A DNA stretch of 64,000 bases, from contig JAFAFL010000006.1 in assembly GCA_023423535.1 (NCBI GenBank), positions 62,001 to 126,000 of the forward strand, given 5' to 3'. Numbering within the stretch: the stretch's first letter is position 1; every line of letters begins with the position of its first letter. This stretch comes from Pseudomonadota bacterium (GTDB taxonomy: Bacteria > Myxococcota > Myxococcia > Myxococcales > Myxococcaceae). The notes under the pieces were generated by a model, which saw nothing but the letters and a program-made list of their open reading frames with translations, ran no database searches and was not told the origin of the DNA. Positions 50,189-63,967 of the stretch are shown in pieces. The position numbers and the translations under genes were made by a program.

Positions 50189-50947
50189 CTACGGCTGCGC
50201 GCCCTGACCCGCCGGACCGGGCTCGAGCTTCTGGGCCTTCTTCTGCGGCGTCTTTTTGGGAGCAGGGGAGGGCGCCGCCGCCAGCCCTTCGACCCCGAGC
50301 AGCTCGAAGTCCACCGTCTCGCCGGTCTGGATGCGCAGGATGCCCACGTCCTTCGCCAGCCACATGGTGCTCTCGATCGTGCGCTCGCCGATGGTCCCGC
50401 TCATCGCGGTGACGCGGTTCTTCACCCGCAGCGCGTCCCAGGTCTTGCCCGCGACCTCGATCTGCTCCGGGCCCTCGACGATCGCCTCGCGCTTGAAGGT
50501 GGACTTCACCGAGCCGAGCGGGATCTTCGACCCCTCCGGCGGCTTGAGCTCCAACGCGACGACGTTCTTCCACTCGCCGCCCGGCGCCATGCCGCCCGGC
50601 GCGGGGAGGAGCACGCCCTCGCTAGAGACGATGTTCACGTCCATGCCGCTCATCCGCAGCGCCGCGGCCTCGAGGCCTCCAGTCATGGTGCTGATCCCGT
50701 CCGCGCCGCACGACGCGTCGGTAGAGCCCTTCTGTCCCTTGTGCTCGAGGTTCAGCCGCGCGCGCCACGAATCGCCCTCGTGCTTCACGTCGCTCATGCG
50801 GACCTTCACCTCGCTCTTGCCCGCGCGATACGTGAGCGTGAGGCCCTCGTTCATGGGGAAATAGGGATGCGGACACGCGCCCCCGGACCCCGCGCCGGAC
50901 TGCGCTCCCATCCCCGCCAGCATCACCGCCAGCACCCAACCCGCCAT
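50189..50947 (-). CDS. Secreted protein of unknown function
   Basis: The 252-residue protein has a signal peptide (MAGWVLAVMLAGMGAQSGAG) and a beta-rich body: YFPMNEGLTLTYRAGKSEV, then VEGPEQIEVAGKTWDALRVKN and IESTMWLAKDVGILRIQTG. This order resembles the DUF3108/TapB-type family, but I am not certain of the match. It ends in a Lys/Pro/Gly/Gln tail. The ATG at 50947 has GAGGGGGA about 11 bases upstream; an extension to 51067 adds no signal peptide. Function unknown. Confidence 0.65.
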   Translation of the reverse strand: MAGWVLAVMLAGMGAQSGAGSGGACPHPYFPMNEGLTLTYRAGKSEVKVRMSDVKHEGDSWRARLNLEHKGQKGSTDASCGADGISTMTGGLEAAALRMSGMDVNIVSSEGVLLPAPGGMAPGGEWKNVVALELKPPEGSKIPLGSVKSTFKREAIVEGPEQIEVAGKTWDALRVKNRVTAMSGTIGERTIESTMWLAKDVGILRIQTGETVDFELLGVEGLAAAPSPAPKKTPQKKAQKLEPGPAGQGAQP

Positions 50948-51072
50948 CGCCCTATCCCCCTCGACGCCCTCGCACACGGAGGCCGTCCCTGTCCCTGCGG
51001 GGAAAGGTAGGCACAGGGAGACGGCGGGGCATTGCACCCTCGACGTGGGGTAGAGTGCGCTGGTCAACGCCG

Positions 51073-51199
51073 CGGAGGCCGGTAAATCGGCCTCCGGTGC
51101 ATATGGTCACGGCATGTAGGGTCACGCGTTGCCTTGCAAGGCCGCGCTTCAGCATGCTACACGCCCCGCTGCTCCGAGGCCGATTTACCGGCCCCGGAC
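51073..51199. repeat. Paired inverted repeat with internal palindromes upstream of smc
   Basis: An 18-bp sequence, GGCCGGTAAATCGGCCTC (51077-51094), recurs in exact inverted orientation at 51176-51193, with 81 bases between. The left copy also folds on itself (CGGAGGCCG and CGGCCTCCG around GTAAAT). Between them lies the perfect palindrome GCCTTGCAAGGC (51131-51142) and two GGTCAC direct repeats. The centres of the two arms are 99 bases apart. It could be a pair of operators that loop, or the remains of a small mobile element; I saw no other copy in the window and no clear target-site duplication. Confidence 0.75.
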
Positions 51200-51245
51200 G
51201 CGCCTCGGGAGGGGGATCCCGGGCCCTTCAAAGGAGCGGCGAGGC

Positions 51246-54839
<3,594 letters not shown>

Positions 54840-54879
54840 GCCCAGGCCTTCGGCGCGTCGTCCCACACGGCGCGGCGCT

Positions 54880-55365
54880 ATGGTGCGCGTCATGACGAAC
54901 GTCGAGAGCGGGTGGGGCCTCCCGTGGGTGGGACATTGCCGGTGTGAGCGCGTGTCGCTGCGCATCACCGCGGCGCCGATCATGTCGGCGGCGTGCCACT
55001 GCACCGGATGCCAGCGCATGACGGCGAGCGCCTTCAGCCTCTCCGTGATGATCCCGACGCACGGCTTCGAGGTCGAGGGCGAGGTCGCCGTGGGCGGACT
55101 TCACGGCGCGTCGAAGCACCTGTTCTGCGGCCACTGCATGACGTGGATGTTCACGCGGCCGGAGGGCGTGGACGCGTTCGTGAACGTGCGGCCGATGATG
55201 CTCGATGAGCGGTCGTGGTTCGAGCCGTTCATCGAGACGTACACGAGCGAGAAGCTGCCCTGGGCCACGACGCCCGCGCGGCACTCGTACGAGAAGTTCC
55301 CCGAGCTGCACGAGTACGGGCCGCTGATGCGGGAGTTCGCCGAACACGGCGCGCGGCCGAAGTAG
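54880..55365 (+). CDS. GFA/CENP-V family zinc protein
   Basis: The 161-residue protein has the metal-binding cysteines of the glutathione-dependent formaldehyde-activating (GFA) fold: HCRCERV, CHCTGCQRMT and CGHC. Despite the name, many members have no proven reaction. The fold is a small beta-tent. An in-frame ATG at 54892 (MTNVESGW) is an alternative start. It stands alone after smc (40 bases) and converges on prs. Function unknown. Confidence 0.85.
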   Translation: MVRVMTNVESGWGLPWVGHCRCERVSLRITAAPIMSAACHCTGCQRMTASAFSLSVMIPTHGFEVEGEVAVGGLHGASKHLFCGHCMTWMFTRPEGVDAFVNVRPMMLDERSWFEPFIETYTSEKLPWATTPARHSYEKFPELHEYGPLMREFAEHGARPK

Positions 55366-55436
55366 CCCGGACCGCCAACGTGCAGGAGGTGCTGAAGTCC
55401 CCCGAGCGCGAAGCCGTGGTGATTCACCTCGCTCCG

Positions 55437-56378
55437 TCAGCGCAGCTCGCGGTGGATCCGTCCCACCAGCGCGCCCAGCAGCGGCGCCAGCCTCACCACC
55501 TCCAGGGGCGCTGAAGCCGGTAGCGCCCCCGGCCGCTGCGGCAGCGAATCGGTCACCACCACCCGCCGGATGGGCAGCGAGGCGAGCCGCTCCGCCGCGG
55601 GCCCCACGAAGAGGCCGTGGGTGGCGCACACGGTGATCTCCTCCGCGCACCCGGCCTCGAGCAGCACCCGCGCCACCGCCGCCACCGTGCCCGCGGTGGA
55701 GATGATGTCGTCCACGAGGATCGGCCTTCGTCCGCGGACCTCGCCCACCAGCCCGCGCGCCTCGACCTGCGAGCCGCTCAGCCGCGACTTGTGCGCCAGC
55801 GCCACTGGCAGCCCCAGCGCCCGCGCGAACCGCTCGGCCCGCTTCGCCGCGCCGAGGTCCGGCGCCACCACCACGTCGCCCGCCTCGCGGCCCACGTGCT
55901 CGGCGAGCAGCGGCATCGCGTCCACCTGCTCGACGGGGATGGAGAAGCCGCTCTCCACCGCGGGGCTGTGCAGGTCCACCACCACCACGCGGTCGAACGC
56001 GCGCGACAGTCCCTCCGCCACCACCCGCGCGCCGAGCGGCTCGCCCTCGCTCTGCCTGCGATCCTGACGCGCGTACGCGAGGTAGGGGACGAGCGCCGAG
56101 ACCCGCGCCGCGCCCGCGCGCCTTGCCGCATCCGCGAGCAGCAGCGCCTCGAGCAGGTGATCGCCCACCGGCGCCGCCAGCGGCTGCATCACGAACACGT
56201 CCCGCCCGCGCACGTCGTCGAGCAGTCGCACGCGCCGCTCGCCGTCCGGATAGGCCTCCAGCGTCCGCTGCACCAGCGCCGCGTCCGCCGTCTCCCGCGC
56301 CAGCGCCTCGCCACCCTCGGGATGGGCCGAGCCACAGAGGACGAGCGGACCTGCGGGCAGCGTGGACATGCGCCGCAT
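55437..56378 (-). CDS. prs: Ribose-phosphate pyrophosphokinase homologue
   Basis: The 313-residue protein has the PRPP synthetase layout: an N-terminal PRTase-like half with VLCGSAHPEGGEALA and the ATP-side loop PYLAYARQDRRQ, VVVDLHSP in the middle, and the PRPP-binding loop PILVDDIISTAGT near the C terminus. It makes PRPP from ribose 5-phosphate and ATP. It is rather divergent and may be a secondary copy in this genome. An ATG at 56369 is a nearby alternative start. It lies next to an FHA-activator gene with no obvious link. Confidence 0.88.
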   Translation of the reverse strand: MRRMSTLPAGPLVLCGSAHPEGGEALARETADAALVQRTLEAYPDGERRVRLLDDVRGRDVFVMQPLAAPVGDHLLEALLLADAARRAGAARVSALVPYLAYARQDRRQSEGEPLGARVVAEGLSRAFDRVVVVDLHSPAVESGFSIPVEQVDAMPLLAEHVGREAGDVVVAPDLGAAKRAERFARALGLPVALAHKSRLSGSQVEARGLVGEVRGRRPILVDDIISTAGTVAAVARVLLEAGCAEEITVCATHGLFVGPAAERLASLPIRRVVVTDSLPQRPGALPASAPLEVVRLAPLLGALVGRIHRELR

Positions 56379-56395
56379 CCTGCCCTGTCCGTGGG

Positions 56396-57706
<1,311 letters not shown>

Positions 57707-57774
57707 GTCGGCTGGGCCCTCCTGTGGGATCCCGAATCCTTGCGCCGCACAATTCCGTTGTCTATGGGTGAACC

Positions 57775-58095
57775 ATGGCCGGCAAGATCAACAACCGCCG
57801 CAACGAGCGCGTCTTCTGCGGCGTTCCGGCGCGCTTCGACGGGGCGCGTGGCCCTGTCCGCGGCACCTGCCGGAACCTCTCGCTCGGTGGCCTCTTCTTC
57901 CTCGGCGGCACCGCGCCGCTGGGCCGCAGCATCGAGCTTCAGCTCGAGCTCCCCGAGGGCCCCGTCCGCGCCACCGGCGAGGTCCGCTACCACCACGACT
58001 ACGGCAGCGAAGGGCAGGGGATGGGCGTGCGCTTCGTGCGCATCAGCGGCGAGGACCTCGCGCGCGTGACCCGGTGGCTGGAGACGAACGCCTGA
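57775..58095 (+). CDS. PilZ-domain protein
   Basis: The 106-residue protein is a single PilZ domain. Both parts of the c-di-GMP site are present: RRNER (RxxxR, residues 8-12) and NLSLGG (N/DxSxxG). The Val/Leu strands after it (IELQLELPEGPVRATGEVRYH) complete the barrel. It probably binds c-di-GMP and controls a partner by contact. It is divergent from the FHA regulator; a TTGCGC-N17-TATGGG pair in the gap is a weak promoter candidate. The small membrane protein gene follows. Confidence 0.9.
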   Translation: MAGKINNRRNERVFCGVPARFDGARGPVRGTCRNLSLGGLFFLGGTAPLGRSIELQLELPEGPVRATGEVRYHHDYGSEGQGMGVRFVRISGEDLARVTRWLETNA

Positions 58096-58169
58096 GCCCT
58101 GCGCCTCTCGCGGTGGCCGCTGCCGGAGAGCTGCTCGGCGCCTGGGGCCCGCCGGCGGGGGAGGGCCTC

Positions 58170-58541
58170 ATGCTGCTCGGCCGGGTCCTCTTCTTCGCCG
58201 TGCTGGTGCTCGTGGGCGTGGTGGAGCGCCTGCAGTTCCGCCTCCGCTTCATGGAGAAGCGCACCTGGTGGGCGTCCAACGGGCGGGACGTGCTGAACCT
58301 CGTCGCCTTCGGGCTGATGCTCGGCGCGTTGGCGCTCGTCGGCTTCGGCGGCCCCCTGGCGCTGGTCATCGCCTCCTGCGTGATCGTCCCCGTCAACGCG
58401 CTGCAGCACCGGCTGGGCACGAGGCCCGGCGGCGCGTGGATCAGCGCGGCAGTGGCCCTCGTGCTCGGCTCGCCGGTGGTCGCCGCCCCCCACTGGGTGG
58501 ACGGCGCACTCCGCGACGCGCTGGTCTGGCTCTTCGCCTAG
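58170..58541 (+). CDS. Small membrane protein of unknown function
   Basis: The 123-residue protein has three to four hydrophobic helices (LLGRVLFFAVLVLVGVVE, NLVAFGLMLGALALVGF, LALVIASCVIVPVNAL, WISAAVALVLGSPVVAA) joined by short basic loops. No family is recognised. The ATG at 58170 has GGAGGG upstream; an in-frame GTG at 58113 would add 19 residues. It ends four bases into the convergent glutaredoxin gene. Confidence 0.65.
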   Translation: MLLGRVLFFAVLVLVGVVERLQFRLRFMEKRTWWASNGRDVLNLVAFGLMLGALALVGFGGPLALVIASCVIVPVNALQHRLGTRPGGAWISAAVALVLGSPVVAAPHWVDGALRDALVWLFA

Positions 58542-58810
58542 CTGGAGCGGGTGGCGCCGGACAGCACGCCGTCGAGCTTCCCGTCCTGGTCGAGCTTCAC
58601 GAGGTCGGTGTAGCCGCCCACGTGGAAGGTGCCGATCCAGATCTGCGGCACGGTGCGCTGGCCGCCCGAGTCGCGCACGAGCTTCTGGCGCGCCTCGTCG
58701 TCGCCGGTGACGTCGATCTCCTCGAAGTCGACGCCCTTGCTCTCGAAGAACTGCTTCGCGCGCACGCAGTAGCCACAGGTGCGCGTGGTGAAGATGCGGA
58801 CAGTGCTCAT
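58538..58810 (-). CDS. Glutaredoxin
   Basis: The 90-residue protein has the glutaredoxin active site TCGYC (CxxC, about residues 12-15), the cis-Pro in TVPQIWIG and GGYTDL, all in the normal places. It reduces disulfides and glutathionylated proteins with glutathione. The sequence is like the GrxC type. Its 3' end overlaps the stop of the convergent membrane protein by four bases. Confidence 0.95.
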   Translation of the reverse strand: MSTVRIFTTRTCGYCVRAKQFFESKGVDFEEIDVTGDDEARQKLVRDSGGQRTVPQIWIGTFHVGGYTDLVKLDQDGKLDGVLSGATRSS

Positions 58811-58847
58811 GGTCTTCCCTTAAGGCCTTCGGGTCAGAAGATCACGC

Positions 58848-59150
58848 CTAGTAGTACGCCGGCGGATCCGACCCGGGGAAGGACTCCACCGAGGCCTCCT
58901 CCACCTTGTCCCGGCGCTTGTCCTCGCCCACCCGGCCCCTGGAGAGGATCTCGCGCAGGTTCGTCACCGGCTCCAGCGTCGCGCGCTCGAAGGTGCGCAG
59001 GCACTCCGCCAGGTCGTCCCGGCCCGCCTGCTCCGCCAGCTCGATGGCCCGGCCCACCGCCTCCACCGAGGCCCGCGCGTTCTCGAGGAAGGCCAGCAGC
59101 TCCCAGGTGAGCTGCGAGGGGATGTCTGCAGAGGTTGTGGTGTTCGACAT
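58848..59150 (-). CDS. Small conserved protein of unknown function
   Basis: The 100-residue protein is mostly alpha-helical and acidic (LTWELLAFLENARASVEAVG, DDLAECLRTFERATLEP) with a short C-terminal GSDPPAYY tail. I recognise no family. The ATG at 59150 was chosen because the upstream in-frame extension to 59297 crosses a terminator-like hairpin. It is on the same strand as groEL, downstream of it. Confidence 0.65.
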   Translation of the reverse strand: MSNTTTSADIPSQLTWELLAFLENARASVEAVGRAIELAEQAGRDDLAECLRTFERATLEPVTNLREILSRGRVGEDKRRDKVEEASVESFPGSDPPAYY

Positions 59151-59184
59151 GCCCCGAAGGTGCGCACGCGGCGCCCGCAAATGC

Positions 59185-59218
59185 AGACGGCCCCCGGCAG
59201 TTGCGCCGGAGGCCGTCT
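59185..59218 (-). terminator. Terminator-like hairpin after groEL
   Basis: AGACGGCC (59185-59192) and GGCCGTCT (59211-59218) pair over 8 bp and the inner bases can extend the stem (CCGGC/GCCGG). It lies about 35 bases after the groEL stop. The trailing T-run on the minus strand is short, so it may act with other factors. Confidence 0.55.
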
Positions 59219-59253
59219 GGTTGCTGGGCCTGTGAGAGACCGCAGCGGCGGGA

Positions 59254-60897
<1,644 letters not shown>

Positions 60898-60981
60898 GTG
60901 CTGAATTCTCCTTGAGAGGGGGTTCCCCGGGCCGCTGCCCACCCCCGGATGGGGAGGGCGCGGCGTCCGGAGAGAGGGGGA

Positions 60982-61272
60982 CTACTTCTCGATCACGCCG
61001 AGGACGTCTTCCTCGCGGAGGATGAGGTGGTCCTCGCCCTCGATCTTGACCTCGGTGCCGGCGTACTTGCTGAAGAGCACGCGGTCACCGGCCTTGATGT
61101 CCAGCGGGCGGACCTTGCCGTCCTCGAGGACCTTGCCGTTGCCGACGGCCATGACCTCACCCTCGAGCGGCTTCTCCTTCGCGCTGTCGGGGATGATGAT
61201 GCCGCCCTTGGTCTTGTTCTCCTCGGCCACGCGCTTGACGATCAGCCGATCCTGCAGGGGACGAATCTTCAT
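60982..61272 (-). CDS. groES: Co-chaperonin GroES
   Basis: The 96-residue protein has the GroES mobile loop and roof (KTKGGIIIPDSAKEKP, GEVMAVGNGK) and the C-terminal strand region GTEVKIEGEDHLILREEDVL. It caps the GroEL ring. It is the first gene of the operon. A CIRCE element and a good sigma-70-type promoter lie just upstream. Confidence 0.99.
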   Translation of the reverse strand: MKIRPLQDRLIVKRVAEENKTKGGIIIPDSAKEKPLEGEVMAVGNGKVLEDGKVRPLDIKAGDRVLFSKYAGTEVKIEGEDHLILREEDVLGVIEK

Positions 61273-61311
61273 CTGGGGGTCTCCTTCTTGGGTGTTGTAG
61301 GGGCCGCGCCG

Positions 61312-61338
61312 TTAGCACTCCCACGGGGGGACTGCTAA
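61312..61338. promoter_or_regulatory. CIRCE operator of the groESL operon
   Basis: TTAGCACTC (61312-61320), nine bases, then GACTGCTAA (61330-61338). The consensus right arm is GAGTGCTAA, so there is one mismatch. HrcA is the known CIRCE repressor; it is expected to shut this operon in non-stress conditions. It sits in the mRNA leader just after the promoter. Confidence 0.93.
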
Positions 61339-61354
61339 GGCCCGGAGCGCGCGA

Positions 61355-61382
61355 ACTATAACCGCCGAACTTCGGGCGTCAA
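61355..61382 (-). promoter_or_regulatory. groES promoter (sigma-70 type)
   Basis: On the minus strand, TTGACG (61377-61382) and TATAGT (61355-61360) are spaced by 16 bases. Transcription would begin about 7-8 bases later, directly ahead of the CIRCE element, which is the common arrangement. Confidence 0.8.
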
Positions 61383-61458
61383 GGCGACCTGACGCGATCT
61401 CCGAGCCGCCGCAAGCTACCGGAATCACAGGAGAGTTTTCCCCGCCGGTCGGACGCCG

Positions 61459-61566
61459 CTGGCACTCGCCGGTGCTGTCTGCCAGTGAACGTGGCCCCGC
61501 GCGTTGGCAGTCGGGGGCGGCGGCTGCCAACGTAACCCATTGAAAGGACAGGGGTGCGACTGGCAG
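61459..61566. promoter_or_regulatory. Cluster of TGGCAG half-sites before the gene at 61633
   Basis: Five related half-sites lie within 108 bases: CTGGCA (61459), CTGCCAG (61479), TTGGCAG (61504), CTGCCAA (61524) and CTGGCAG (61560). The middle two form the exact inverted repeat GTTGGCAG / CTGCCAAC (61503-61510 and 61524-61531) with 13 bases between. The last half-site lies at the -35 position of a possible -10 (TATCCT, 61584-61589). An operator array for an unknown regulator is likely; none of the sites is a full sigma-54 promoter. Confidence 0.5.
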
Positions 61567-61632
61567 CCCGCACGCCGCGTGAGTATCCTTTCCCTCAGCA
61601 GGACTGCACGGCCCGATAAGGAGGACTGAAGA

Positions 61633-62229
61633 ATGAGCGGTCTGGTCGCCACTGCCTCGCTGAGGGAGTTCTTCAAGGCGCTGCTCGACGACGTGATCCG
61701 TCGCCACCCGGTCGAGGTGGCCGAGCCCACCGAGTTCTACCTCGTCAATCTTCTCTCCGACTTCGCCACCTCCGACCGGCTCTTCACCGAGAACACCGAA
61801 GGCGGCCGCGACCACGAGCCGCTGGCGGTGCTCTACCACCGGGCGCTGCAGCAGGAGCGCGACGAGCAGATCCGCACCCTGCGCCGGCTGGGCGACGTCT
61901 CGCTCTACAAGGCGGGGTTCTTCAGCGAGAGCCTCCGCCAGGGCGCGGTGGGCCCGGACTACTACATCCAGATGGGCAGCGCGTCGTACGGACAGGTGGC
62001 GGCGCTGAGCCCGCGCTCGTCGTTCGCGGAGGTCTACCGGGAGCTGCAGCAGAAGTTCAGCGCGCTGGTGGCGGTGCTGGAGGAGATCGCCGCGCGGAAC
62101 CTCGCCGCCACCGGACCCGCGGGCGCGCTGCGCGTGTACGAGAGCTGGGTGCGCACCGGCAGCGAGCGCCTGGAGAAGGTGCTCGTGGACGCGGGCCTGC
62201 TGGTCCCCAAACGAGGGATGGCGAATTGA
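61633..62229 (+). CDS. Conserved hypothetical protein, first of an overlapping pair
   Basis: The 198-residue protein has no signal peptide or membrane helix. It is mostly helical: LREFFKALLDDVIRRHPVEVAEPTEFYLVNLLSDFATSDRLF (in parts), LYHRALQQERDEQIRTLRRLGDVSLYKAGFF and a C-terminal helix (ERLEKVLVDAGLL). I recognise no family. It overlaps the next gene by four bases (TTGA), so the two are co-translated. RBS AGGAGG lies before the start. The half-site cluster upstream suggests regulated expression. Confidence 0.75.
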   Translation: MSGLVATASLREFFKALLDDVIRRHPVEVAEPTEFYLVNLLSDFATSDRLFTENTEGGRDHEPLAVLYHRALQQERDEQIRTLRRLGDVSLYKAGFFSESLRQGAVGPDYYIQMGSASYGQVAALSPRSSFAEVYRELQQKFSALVAVLEEIAARNLAATGPAGALRVYESWVRTGSERLEKVLVDAGLLVPKRGMAN

Positions 62230-62873
62230 TCGGGCGCGTGCAGCGGCACCTCGAGTCGATCTACGCGTTCGACACCGGGCTCGAAGCCCGGCAGTTCCTC
62301 GTCGACCCGGACCGCGCGCGGCGTCTGGGCGCGGCCACCGGTCACACCACCGAGGAACTCTTGATCCTGCAGAGCGGCGAGGACGAGCTGGAGCTGGGGC
62401 TCTACCTCTGCCCGGAGTTGTTGAAGCGGATGGAGCGCCTGAACGAAGCGCCCGGCGAGCGCGTGGTGGAGCGCGCGCTGGACCCCTACTGCCAGCTCGC
62501 GGAGGGCGTCTCCCACTTCCTCTATGTCGCCCGCGCCGCGCAGCAGGAGCGGAGGGTCTCGCTGCTGGAGCTCGAGGCCCAAGCCGAGGTGGACAAGTTC
62601 GCCACCTGCGCGCTCTACGGCTGGAAGCGCGGCGCGCGGTGGGCGGAGACGCTCCTCTCGCGGCTGTTCCACTGGGTCTCGTACCGGCCCACGCTGAAGC
62701 CGCACGAGCGCTGGCGCTACGAGGAGGCGAACCGGCTCGGTCGCAACTACTGCCGGCGCCTGCTCAAGCACGTGGCCGCGAACCGGATGGACCGGTTCCT
62801 CGGTGAGCTGCGCTACGCGTACCGGTTGGGTGCGGAGGCCAAGCTGGGCCACTTCGCGGTGCAGTCGGCCTGA
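62226..62873 (+). CDS. Conserved hypothetical protein, second of an overlapping pair
   Basis: The 215-residue protein starts at TTG overlapping the previous stop (TTGA). It is cytoplasmic and helical: VQRHLESIYAFDTGLEARQF, LLILQSGEDELELGLYLCPELL and FLYVARAAQQERRVSLLELE. The C-terminal part is very basic (RWRYEEANRLGRNYCRRLL). No family recognised. Tight pairing with the gene at 61633 suggests that they form one complex. Confidence 0.75.
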   Translation: MIGRVQRHLESIYAFDTGLEARQFLVDPDRARRLGAATGHTTEELLILQSGEDELELGLYLCPELLKRMERLNEAPGERVVERALDPYCQLAEGVSHFLYVARAAQQERRVSLLELEAQAEVDKFATCALYGWKRGARWAETLLSRLFHWVSYRPTLKPHERWRYEEANRLGRNYCRRLLKHVAANRMDRFLGELRYAYRLGAEAKLGHFAVQSA

Positions 62874-62894
62874 GACGGACGCCGCACTCCCGCT

Positions 62895-63323
62895 CTACAC
62901 GAGGGGATTGACCCACCGCAGTCCCTTGAACCGGGCGAAGTCGGTGTCGCTCGAGTGCAGCTCGGCTTGATTCTCGATGGCGAGCGCGGCCAGCTGCGCG
63001 TCCGTCGTGAGATTCGCGGCGGCGCCGACCTCGCGGAGCAGGCGGAAGGCGATGTCGAGGTGCTCCCGGCCCGGAACGAGTGGTCGGACGTTCTGCCGTT
63101 CCAGCCAACGCTCCGTCGTCCCGAGCGCCCGGTCGACGGCGAGCGGCTCCTCGAGGATTCGCCGATGCGTCGCGATCCGGATGAACCCGAATACCACTGG
63201 CAGCGCGAGCCCCACCGTCTCCTCACCGTTGAGGGTGGCCTCCCACCACGTTCGAGCGCGGTCATGCTCGGGGAACGCGTCCACGTGCGCGTAGAGCAGC
63301 AGGTTGACGTCGGGGATGATCAT
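62895..63323 (-). CDS. vapC: VapC-type PIN-domain toxin
   Basis: The 142-residue PIN domain has the acidic residues Asp5 (PDVNLLLYA), Asp108 (TTDAQLAALAIE) and Asp126 (SSDTDFARF). The pattern LALPVVFGFIRIATHRRIL and the ending RWVNPLV match the TIGR00028-type family. VapC enzymes cut RNA. Its start overlaps the antitoxin stop by four bases, as is common. Confidence 0.93.
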   Translation of the reverse strand: MIIPDVNLLLYAHVDAFPEHDRARTWWEATLNGEETVGLALPVVFGFIRIATHRRILEEPLAVDRALGTTERWLERQNVRPLVPGREHLDIAFRLLREVGAAANLTTDAQLAALAIENQAELHSSDTDFARFKGLRWVNPLV

Positions 63324-63586
63324 CGTGAGGTGGACTTCACCTTCGCGAGCACCGCTTCGTCCTCCAGCTCGTCGACCATCTTGTTGAAGCCTGTGCGGTC
63401 GATGCCGGGGCGCAATCGCGTGTGGTGGACGTCGACGCGGTAGGGCGGTTGCCTGCCCCTGGGCTTCGGAGCGAGCCCCCGGCGGATGGCGTCGTTGACG
63501 ACCTCCTTGAACGACTTCCGCTGCCTGTGCGCTTCCTCCTCGAGGAGTCGCGCCACGTCCGGGTCGAGGGTGAGGGTGGTGCGCAT
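63320..63586 (-). CDS. vapB: VapB-like ribbon-helix-helix antitoxin
   Basis: The 88-residue protein opens MRTTLTLDPDVARLLEEEAH, a ribbon-helix-helix DNA-binding fold that also controls its own operon, and has a C-terminal tail (GFNKMVDELEDEAVLAKV) that would cover the toxin. The ATG at 63586 was chosen because the fold begins there; a start at 63610 adds eight residues. It overlaps vapC by four bases. Confidence 0.92.
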   Translation of the reverse strand: MRTTLTLDPDVARLLEEEAHRQRKSFKEVVNDAIRRGLAPKPRGRQPPYRVDVHHTRLRPGIDRTGFNKMVDELEDEAVLAKVKSTSR

Positions 63587-63811
63587 GCAGGCATCATGAT
63601 GATCGCTCAAATGAGCGTCAAGATGCGTGGACGGAAGCGGGGGCGGTCACCGCTACGCGCTCCGGACGGACGAGCGCTCACTCGCCGTCGTCGAAGCAGA
63701 CGCCATCGGGGGCGCGCGGACCGTGTGACGCGTGGCCACACGACATCCCAGAGAGACATCGCGGAGCGTTTTTCGACCTCGCCCGGCGCGACCGCGCCTC
63801 CGGTCCAATGA
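63587..63811. other. Intergenic stretch with no gene
   Basis: After the antitoxin start the sequence has no coding signal I can support up to about 63811. It probably holds the vapBC promoter and operator, but I see no clear repeat there. Confidence 0.5.
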
Positions 63812-63958
63812 GAGTGTTTCCACCACCCGGGCGTGTTCACCCACATGAACGAGCGGCTGCACCTGCACCTCATCCGCGAGGTGCCCGTACCGCTGACCGC
63901 CCACGTCGACGGCGCGGGGCTGGCTAGCGGGGTGGTGCTCGAGGTGGGCCTTCCGTAG
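63812..63958 (+). pseudogene. Possible C-terminal remnant of a NUDIX hydrolase
   Basis: A short plus-strand frame closes at TAG (63956-63958) and contains HHPGVFTHMNERLHLHLIRE, which resembles the SPGxxxERLHLFLA region near the C terminus of ADP-ribose-type NUDIX hydrolases. No NUDIX box is visible upstream, so this looks like a fragment. A separate small gene starting at the ATG at 63845 cannot be excluded. Evidence is weak. Confidence 0.25.
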
Positions 63959-63967
63959 CGGGCCCGC

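Noticed and set aside
51073..51199. The smc inverted repeat as a full insertion sequence
   Set aside because: There is no transposase and only 81 bases between the arms; no target-site duplication is visible.
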